DNA of 64,000 nt from Dermacentor variabilis (lineage: Eukaryota > Arthropoda > Arachnida > Ixodida > Ixodidae), in the NCBI RefSeq assembly GCF_050947875.1, contig NW_027460291.1, forward strand, positions 25,813,868 to 25,877,867, read 5' to 3'. The notes under the pieces were generated by a model that saw nothing but the letters and a program-made list of their open reading frames with translations, made no database searches and had not been told where the DNA came from. Shown one piece after another: positions 55,940 to 64,000 of this stretch. The position numbers were made by a program, and so were the translations under genes. Position 1 is the first letter of the stretch; each line of letters begins with the position of its first letter.

Positions 55940-56275
55940 TCAGCCAGAAGGCCTTAAGTTCTAGAGGGTGTTGGTGCAGCGGAGCTATGAGGCGGAAAGC
56001 GGAGGATGAGAGTATGGCGAAAGCGTCAGAAGAAAAGCGTAGTGACGCGCCAGCAGGGCTCTGCGGCAACGATGGCTACGAGATGGCACCAGAGTAGCGC
56101 GTGTCAGACATATGAAAACAAAGCGCTGCATCAGCGGAAATCTGTCAGCGGCGGCTGCTGTGAATCGCACCCACGTGTCACTCAAGCATCGACCCTCGCG
56201 ATCTACTGATTAATGAGACATTCGCACCACACTTCGCTCCATTTGCAACATCCCGTACGAGACAGATCGGGAACG
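55940..56275 (-). repeat. Composite repeat, left block
   Basis: On the minus strand TGATGCAGCGCTTTGTTTTC, CGTAGCCATCGTTGCCG and GATGTTGCAAATGGAGCGAA align with about 14505-14745. Confidence 0.6.
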
Positions 56276-56784
56276 CCAGCCAGAATATCTCGAAAGGAAA
56301 ACAAGTATAGAGCTGCGCTCAAATTTCGCATTAGGGAGTGTCGTAATCATCGGTGAATTTTTTGGGTTGTTAAATTAAGGGCGTCCATTTTAATAGAAAA
56401 GTAACAATTGTGTTGGTCTGCTCACACCCAAATTTATTGTTTTGAGTGTGCTGTCTCTCCCGTAATTATTTTCCCCGCTTTCTTTTAAAACCAAAACAAA
56501 AAATATGAGAATATCCACATGATTACGCATCCGTGTGCCACGACAAATGCTGTTGCTGTTCCAGGCGTTAATTGGAAGAATCATTATGACTTGGAAAAAG
56601 TACGTACGCGCGACATCGTGCACCGAAAACAGCAGATTCGGGTGTACTAAACTAATTATTAATTTTCTACCAAAATTCACGCCCTGAATTGGGTAAATGA
56701 AAAGTTCGTTTTCACATAAGTGTCGATACTTCAATTATTAAAAAAAATATCCTGGTGCTTTAGAATACCGCTGACAGAATAACG

Positions 56785-57028
56785 ACCCACCGCGGTGGCT
56801 TGGTGGCTATGGTGTTGCTCTGCTAAGCACGAGGTCACGGGTTGAAGTCGTGGTGGCGGCGGCCGTGTTTCGATGGGGGCAAAACTAAAAAATACCCGGG
56901 TTATGTGTATTGGGGGAACGTTAAAAATTCCCGGGTGGTCAAAATTAATCCGAAGTCCCCCACTACGACGTGCCTCATGACTAAATTGTGGTTTCCGCAC
57001 CTAAAACCCCAGAATTCAAATTCCACAT
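56785..57028 (+). mobile_element. tRNA-derived SINE, full length, diverged
   Basis: CCCACCGCGGTGGCTTGGTG (A-box region), CACGAGGTCACGGGTTGAAG (B box), GTGTTTCGATGGGGGCAAAA, CCCCCACTACGACGTGCCTC and TTTCCGCACCTAAAACCCCA in the SINE order. Confidence 0.85.
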
Positions 57029-59682
57029 AATACAATTGATTGCGTCCTCGTCTATTATTCTATTCTATTCTATTGTATCTTCAATAGCTCGGCTAACATT
57101 AGCTGGGACGCCCGGTATTAACCTCGTTTTCCACAGCGTCAGCTCATACCGCTAGCGAGTTAGCGGACTCAAGGCCGGCTGTGCCTTTCATTTTTTTTAT
57201 CACATTGTCGCTGGTTAGTTTTGCAGCCTTTCGCCAGATGACATGTTACGAAATACAGGTCATTTAGCTGCAGTTCTAGTGTTGTTTCTTTCTAGATGCA
57301 CGAAGCTTTCCTACAGAAAGTAGCTGGCCGGTATTTTTGAACTGTGAACGTGCTTCCAAAATTCTTGTGCTATTACAGCGAAGCTTCACACGGCTACGTT
57401 CTGGAACAAATTGCGCGCGTCTCTGAAGATAGCGAATTTCCGCCCATACGTTGGCCGCTCCAGAAGATAGTTCAATACCGGGCGAACCCGCGGAGGAGGT
57501 GAAGCAGGCTTTGAGAATTTCGCCAACTTGCAAAATTAAATTAAACAGCTTCGGCACAAAAACAACCCCTACCAGATAATAAGCTGATGAGAACAGATGG
57601 TACACATTGACCCGCACCGGCCATGTCTACGTTTGCACCACCCTCTCTTTGTTGGTATTCCAAGCGATTGCGTATCTCCTTTTCTGTCCTTCCTCTCTCC
57701 CGTGGTGGCTGTCCCGTAAGCGTGCTGCCCGCCAGGACCGCGAGGCAGAATGTAATGCGAACCGTCCATATGTAGGCCCGATCCCGCATAATGTGAGCGT
57801 TTCACCGGAACAACGGGCAAGTTTCACAGGGGGCTTGTGCGAAACCAATTTTGTGTGTGACCGCTAGCAATTCTCGAATGACCTCACAGGCATTACTGCA
57901 CTGCGCGACGCCAACCAACGCGCAATCGCCGTGGCCGCGGTGAAGCAATGCGTACCCTCGGATGTGCGCTGAGGTGCGCGTCTGCTCTGCCTTCCGTAAT
58001 TCGTTAGTAAAAGGTGACGTTTTGCAACAACACATGGGTAGGTATGCCACCCGATGCCTCATCATCTTCCGAGGCGCAACAATGTGGAGGAGCGACTAGT
58101 AGCGCCTCGCCTTCCATTTATATGCGTACGAAATTTCATGCACGGCAGTGCACGGTTCGCTATTAAGGGACCCAAATAGACAGCTCAACTGGTCATCAAA
58201 CTTCACAGACTGGAATGACACAGAATTTTTTTTAGATTTCATTTATTATAAACATTAAAAGCGGATAATGCGTTTTGAAATATTTGTTTCTTTCTTAAGG
58301 CGAAGATTTATCAAGTTATTACTAAGAAATATTTCTTGCTTTCACAGCTATGAAATGAGAAAGGTGTGTTTTTGCGACGCTTTTGCAGCTTGAAACGTAG
58401 CATAAAAAAGTTTAACGTCCAGCGCGCGCAACAAATTCACAATGTTAGAAAAACCGCTAGCAGAGGTAGTATTCGTAATAAGTAATATAGTTGAAGCTAT
58501 TTGACGGAGTCAAGTCGCGCTGTATCAAAGCACTATTTATGGCCTTTGTACAAATGAAGGCTCCCCGAATTATTGCGCAAGTTTGTTCGTTTAACAAGGA
58601 CCGGCAATTTGAAACCTAAACATTTTACCGCCAGTATGCATCGAACGTGTCTTATCATTTCAGCCGTTCCCAAATAGGTTCTCTAAATTTCAGAAACCCA
58701 AAGGTCATCATATCCGTCACACTGCGTTCATACCACAAGGAACGCAGAGGGCTATTGAATATTTCAGAAAAAGGTACAGGGTCGTGGTAAGGCAGCCCGT
58801 CGTGAAAAAAAGAGGGAACGACTCGAATTGCAGGTGCTCTCCTTAGCTACGCGAACAAAGTTCCTGCAGAACACTTTGTCCTCTGCTACGAATGCCACCG
58901 TTGATATAGCATACTCAGGTTCAGCTACTGACTCGCTCTGTGGCTCATTTTGCGCATGGCTCATTTCGTCTGAGTGATGCCACCTAACTAAAGACCTTTA
59001 TACATTTATATCTACCCCGACGACTTAGGTTATGTCGCGGAACGAACATAAATGTCCTTTCTGCGATAAAGATCAGAGTGGCAGCCCGCCATTCAAAAAT
59101 CACTTGTCACTCGCCAATTTCTCAAGGACGCGACTAAACCGTAGAAGGGCAATCCCGACCTCAACATGATGTTTGCTGCCTTTCGGTGGTCGGCAGAGCA
59201 CGTTATTTGCATACATTTCTGGCGCATTGCATCGAAAGGCTTAAAGCCTTGAACCATCTCAAACCACGAAAGGCTTTCACAGTCACTTGACTGGCTACAC
59301 AAAAAGCGCGCATTGTCAGTTGGCTGTGAGCACATCCGCTCTGAAACACGTTTACGAGAGAGTGGCTTTATATACATCACTCATAGTGAGAAATTTATCC
59401 ACAAATTACATCTCATTATCCCGATGTGTTGATGAGCCGCACTCTGCAGCCTGTGTTCTGAGTTAAAAATATAGTTAGTGCGGTGCCTGTAATCCATACG
59501 TAAAATAATGACATTGAAGCCAACGTCACATCAAGCGTCATATATCACAGATTGCAAGAAAAAAACCGAAACTGCATAATACTCGCAAGGCACACTTCGA
59601 TGCATGCGGTTCATTTCATTCTCTTATCTGCTCGAGGGCACAAATACGCTGTTTAGATGATGCCGCACGGTTTCGTCATCCG
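57029..59682. other. Unassigned DNA
   Basis: No supported gene. Minus-strand frames at 57276-57820 are open but lack known domains. There is a short TTCTA pentamer run at 57051-57072. Confidence 0.35.
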
Positions 59683-59912
59683 TGGTCGCGTATGGGCTCC
59701 GGTGATGCGCTGCTAAGCTCGAGGGCGCGGGGTCATATTTCGGCGGTGGGATTTCAAAGGGGGGCGAAATTCAAAAAGACTCGTGTATCGTGACTTGCGC
59801 AAACATTAAAGAACCCCAGATGGTGAAAATTTCATCCGGATCGAGTCCCCCACTACGGAGTGATTCATAACCATATTCTGGTTTTGGCACGTAAAACACC
59901 AGAATTCAGTTT
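59683..59912 (+). mobile_element. tRNA-derived SINE, diverged
   Basis: GTGATGCGCTGCTAAGCTCG, GGGCGCGGGGTCATATTTCG (B-box position), CATTAAAGAACCCCAGATGG, CCCCCACTACGGAGTGATTC and GGCACGTAAAACACCAGAAT. Confidence 0.8.
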
Positions 59913-60215
59913 TTGCAGCACGAATTTTGATTTTGCAATTATTTTTAAGGTTATTGCCCCCCAACTTGTGTTCCTATTGGCCATGAACATTTTTAACATA
60001 ATATATATGATCCCAGCCCACGTAAGTCGAATTGTGAATCATTTCGAATTTGAACTGACTTCTCCACATCTAGTGAAAATGACATAGGTCCTTGAGAATG
60101 TACTAGGGCAAAAATATTAGTTTGCGTAAACTCCCAGGCTGTACGCATGAAATGAAAATTTAAAAATTGCCCAGATTTGTCCCTTCGCAGCAAACTTCAT
60201 GCACTGCATTTATGC

Positions 60216-60271
60216 GGAGTGTCCAAATAAGGAGTGTCCAAATAAGGATTGTCCATATAACTATATGGACA
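60216..60271. repeat. Three 15-bp direct repeats ending in a palindrome
   Basis: GGAGTGTCCAAATAA (60216-60230, 60231-60245), GGATTGTCCATATAA (60246-60260); TGTCCATATA then pairs with TATATGGACA at 60262-60271. Confidence 0.85.
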
Positions 60272-60900
60272 CTCCAGGCGCATTTCTGCCGTCAGCGTCG
60301 GCGTCACCGTGAGGCACCGTATAAAGTCCAAGGGCGATGAAATCATCGCCGCGCGCCGTGTGCTGTATGTGCGAGCGAAAGCGCGCGAGCGTGTGCTGGC
60401 AATTGCCGCTCAATCTCGCGCAAGCAACGGAGGAAAGCGGGCAGGAAGCGCGCCGCCTTCCGTCGCGCTCAGGGTTTCGAGGGGAGGGTTGAGGGGGGAG
60501 CGCTTTCTACTACGGGTGGCCCTGGCGGCCACGCGCGCCTGGCCGGGCCGCTTGTATCTTGAAAGACATCTGCGACAGCTACAGATTCCGCGGTGCGCTG
60601 TGTTTTCGCGACTTAGGTACAGTTGATGCGAGCGGAAGCACGAAGGTCAATTCGCTCGCTGCTACTACAGCGTTTGCTCACTGGAGCGAGTTTCCGCGGT
60701 CATCGAGTGAGATGTGGTCATGTTTTCTTGTGCGTGCGTGACATCACGCTTGCTTATTTAGTTAGTATGCCTATCTTTACAAGTTTACAGCCGGTAAAGC
60801 TACTAGCCTTACTTCGTATGGCGGTCAAATAATTTGCTATCCCAATTGATGCTTCGCCTTTCGGGCGAAACATTTAAACATTTCAGGCGAAAGCAATTTA
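60272..60900 (+). repeat. GC-rich dispersed tick repeat
   Basis: ACCGTATAAAGTCCAAGGGC, GAAAGCGCGCGAGCGTGTGC and CAGCCGGTAAAGCTACTAGC are words I associate with a repetitive family in ticks. The frame at 60309-60626 is GC-driven. A small hairpin ends it (TTCGCCTTTCGGGCGAA, 60853-60869). Confidence 0.4.
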
Positions 60901-61145
60901 CTTTCAGAGATAATTCGCAGTTGACAAACAAGTTTCAAAAAGTAGTTCATCATGTTGGGATTTCATTATCGAAGACGAGAGATTATCAGGCACAGAAAAA
61001 ATAAGCGGCCAAGAGTGATAACCGGATAGTTAACTCGAAAGAAAGTACTTTGAGTTGAACCACGTAGTACTTAACAATGTAGCTATAAACAATTCACATA
61101 ATGTACACAGCGTCGTAGGCGATGACCAATAATTAAAAAAAACAT
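60901..61145. other. Unassigned spacer
   Basis: AT-rich, nothing recognised. Confidence 0.4.
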
Positions 61146-61400
61146 TTTTTTACAGTTTGTTTATTTATTCATGCCCTCAATACAGGAAGGCTTTGCAGAA
61201 CAGGATAACAAAACAGGAACAAAGCAGGATAAACGAATAATGCAATTAATAATAAGCAACTTTCTAATCATGCAGTTTTAGCTGATGGTACATGAAGAAA
61301 GAAAATGTCGTTGCGCACAAGCTAGGCAGCTTTACAGTTATACAGTAATACTTGATATTGCGAAGAAATAAAAAAGGAATGTAGTCAGCAATTAACAAAT
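61146..61400 (-). repeat. Possible LINE 3' end
   Basis: On the minus strand CTTCCTGTATTGAGGGCATG is followed by AATAAATAAACAAACTG, the form of a LINE tail. The coding part is not seen. Confidence 0.3.
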
Positions 61401-61658
61401 GCAGGTCACATATAAAAAATTTAATTATGGGGTTTTACGTGCCAAAACCACTTTCTGATTATGAGGCACGCCGTAGTGGAGCACTCCGGAAATTTCGACC
61501 ACCTGGGGTTCTTTAACATGCGCCTAAATCTAAGCACATGGGTGTTTCCGCATTTCGCCCCCACCGAAATGCGGCCGCCATGGCCGGGATTTGACCCCGC
61601 GACCTCGTGCTCAGCAGCCCAACACCATAGCCACTGAGCAACCACGGCAGGTCACATA
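61401..61658 (-). mobile_element. Full-length SINE with 12-bp TSD
   Basis: Body 61413-61646. On the minus strand: TGGTTGCTCAGTGGCTATGG (A-box region), GCACGAGGTCGCGGGGTCAA (B box), GCGGCCGCATTTCGGTGGGG, GTTAAAGAACCCCAGGTGG, GCACGTAAAACCCC and an A/T tail. GCAGGTCACATA flanks at 61401-61412 and 61647-61658. This is the best-preserved SINE here. Confidence 0.9.
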
Positions 61659-61989
61659 ACGTACGGTAGTTATTGTTGCATGAAACTTCGATTATTAGTA
61701 TTCTTAGGGCTTCTGCGTCTACTCGATTCCATTCAACCGATGTGTGAGGCCAAAAAGAGCCTAATAAAGTTAATTCGACTACATCTTATGCGTAATTTAT
61801 GAAGGTGATCGATATGATGCGATATATGCTGTGCTGAAGATATCAGTTGAGAAGTGGAAATAGAAGTTTGGTTTTATTTGCTGTTAGAGTAGCAATTTGA
61901 AGATTAGTTGAACATTTAAAGTGAGTGGAGCAAATCTCAGAAGTTCTGCTATAAGAGAAATAAGTGATATTTGAAGCTATAACGTGAGA

Positions 61990-62205
61990 AAGAATGAAGA
62001 AGCCGTAAAAAATGAACTAAGCCTGAGGTCAGTGAAAAGGAATATTGCCATAAGACAAACCAAGACGTATGCACTGAAAGATAAGCAGCGTAATATAATC
62101 AGCAATCTCGAAGGTATAATAAAAGCAGTGGAAGGTACTATACTGGGGGGGGGGGGGACCTGTACAGTACCCAGAGAGTCAGGAGTCAGGATGCCTCCAA
62201 CGTAG
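61990..62205 (+). pseudogene. LINE linker fragment (RTE-like) with a G13 run
   Basis: ELSLRSVKRNIAIRQTKTYA, LKDKQRNIISNLEGIIKAVE and a final CTVPRESG resemble the endonuclease-RT linker of an RTE-type LINE. The expected Y-T-D-L-Y segment is replaced by a run of 13 G at 62145-62157. Confidence 0.4.
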
Positions 62206-64000
62206 GTTCGTTAACTACGCACACAACTTCTCAACTTACTCCGCATCCAGAGGTTACCAATCTGAACACTCGAATAATAAAACGATGTCTCCAATAATTG
62301 TATTGGTTCAGTAGTTTGTGTTGGTGCAGTTAAAAGGAAGCCGGCATATTGGTGGGGCTGTAGGCTTCTTAAAAAGCAAGTGTGAAAGCTTGGACAGGTT
62401 ATCTCGGCGCAAATCGACTTCATGAGCTTAAGCACATGAGACCAACCGTGCATTTCTGCCTTTAACAGCGATGCTCCTACGTTAGAGAATGAGCGCCTCA
62501 GCGCTACGGCATGTCAGTGTGCGAGAGCATTGCCCGCGCTCCCGATTAGATGTGTGAGCGTTCCTGGCATCAGGCTCGGTCTCGTGGCGGCATTAGGCGT
62601 AAAAACAGCTGTCTCGCAGAAACGATTGGATACATTTTCAGTATTCAGTAACATATGGAGCAGCGTGCAGAAGTACATTAGAATGAAAAAACTGAAGGTG
62701 AAGACGAGGGTTTTGGGGATGCATGCATTTTGGCTGTCTAATGTTAAGACCTGAAGAAGAAAACGCTGTGATTTCGTGACAATGCTGACATACTTAGAGT
62801 CACGTGAAATATGAGCTCCGACACAGTGCCCGTGGTGGAACTGGTGCCTGGATTACAGGGCTGCATTGACACACGAATTGCTGGTTTGATAAATACTGGT
62901 AACCCGCAAGTGTTTAGCTCATGAATATTTGGTATGTCTGCGCCGCTGTGTAGTATCGGGGGCCCTTTTTACCACGAGCTCTGTGTTTCAGCTAATATTT
63001 AAAGCAACTGTTCAGTATTGCTTTTTTTCTTTTTTGGTGACCTTTCTGCAGCGTCTAACCACTGTTCCAAAGTTATCGGTTTCCTCAAGACGCGCCTGGA
63101 TGTATTTATAGTATCGAGAATCTTGTCGCGGACTCAATAGTGTTACCTAATAAGATTGCGCGCGTGAACGGAATAGTCGCGTACATTCTCTATCACATTT
63201 GAGCGGTCAAGTTTGCGCTGTAATGTACGAGCATTCCAATCTGATGAAGCGATGCCTTCATCTGTAGATCATACTCAGAGGAAGGACTATATTGCGCCCA
63301 GTCATTGTGCTTGGATTGTTATCCTTTTGCGGACTCAAGCTCGCCTTATAATGAGTTAGATTCGTGACTCACTCTTTTGGAACGGCCTTACTGTTCACAT
63401 CACTACAACGCGACCGTATATACGTCGCACATTTTCACTGAGTGAATACTGGGAAATGGCCTAGGATTTTGTTGGGCCGTGTACGTTGACACGTTTAACG
63501 CAATAATTTATTATTCACAACTTACCTTTTAAATTAGGAGGTTGTAAAAGACAGCAACCTTATATTAGCAGGAGATCTTAAGGCTAAAGAAAACCAAATG
63601 CTTATTAATCATGGTTCACCTCATGACAAGGGAGAAAGTTAGAATAAAAGATATCCTTATAATAATTAAAAGCCTACCCCTTTGACAAAGTTTCATTTGA
63701 GTTCCCCCTTTGCAAGCTGATACCGACCTAAAGGCGGTTCGTATCGTGTGTCTTTGACGTATGCTCAACTGTCCAACAAAGGGTTATTCCGAATGTTTCA
63801 TTTCGGGAAGGTGTGCTACCCTTCTGCCTTTCTGTCCGGTTCGCAAACACGGATAAGACGAAAGTGCTGCGTGATGAGCATCGTTAGTCCTTGCCCACGA
63901 GCTACCATAACTCAGCTCATCTGTATCGCTGTCATTTTGGCCCAGATAAGAATGGTATGTTTTAAATAGACGCTTCACGAATCCGAAAAGAGCTACCAGC
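62206..64000. other. Unassigned DNA to the window end
   Basis: No supported gene, RNA gene or transposon motif. The frames are short and not protein-like. Confidence 0.35.

Noticed and set aside
57541..57820. Overlapping minus-strand frames, one with a hydrophobic N-terminus
   Set aside because: Three phases are open at once and no family is recognisable; a secreted peptide cannot be supported.

Overview
This is a stretch of animal nuclear DNA, very probably from a hard tick (Ixodidae). The main evidence is a tRNA-derived SINE whose 3' part (reading GGGGTTTTACGTGCC and TGAGGCACGC on the plus strand of reversed copies) occurs at least six times and which I know from metastriate ticks as the Ruka-like family. 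The LINE mix (RTE with TGATGA tails, CR1-like, I-clade with RNase H, an L1/Tx1-like element), the intron-like AT-rich spacers and the absence of dense coding agree. There are no operons, CRISPR arrays or bacterial genes. Species cannot be fixed from this window.

Layout. 1-7.4 kb: two or three candidate exons of an unrecognised host gene (1-178, 975-1167, 6333-6686) separated by a truncated CR1-like LINE (1465-2905) and a DNA element with terminal inverted repeats (5202-6149). 7.4-10.2 kb: a Penelope-like GIY-YIG remnant on the minus strand, then two RTE LINE 3' copies, the first flanked by a 13-bp target duplication. 10.2-22 kb: degenerate repeats, a CR1-like LINE split by a 985-bp DNA element whose removal restores the LINE frame, a composite repeat, a GC-rich block, a MITE (19217-19607), a long hairpin and a tetranucleotide array. 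22.2-28.7 kb: a nearly full-length but dead L1/Tx1-like LINE whose endonuclease is interrupted by two RTE fragments at the same site. 28.7-34.2 kb: mostly featureless, one diverged SINE. 34.2-41.5 kb, minus strand: an I-clade LINE with RNase H, then a Ty3/gypsy element that carries a nested CR1-like LINE and a 175-bp MITE. 41.8-48.1 kb, plus strand: another CR1-like LINE with a solo LTR in it, an RTE tail, and a degenerate gypsy element (gag, protease, C-terminus) holding a SINE and the second copy of the ~980-bp DNA element. 48.1-54.6 kb: clustered LINE 3' ends, an (AT)n array, a dead gypsy integrase and a minus-strand LINE. 54.2-56.3 kb: two halves of the composite repeat bracket a THAP-domain exon. 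56.3-64 kb: SINEs, short repeats and otherwise unassigned DNA.

How the parts relate: I see no pathway or gene system. The window is a layered record of transposon insertion, and the best-supported conclusions are insertion order and mechanism, read from target-site duplications and restored frames. Nearly every element is inactivated by stops, frameshifts or truncation. Possible host genes are the exons at the left end and, less likely, the THAP exon. I did not find a convincing new biological system; the most informative signals are the nested insertions, the shared lesions of two RTE copies, the perfect 26-bp palindrome and the possible host exon with an internal TGA.
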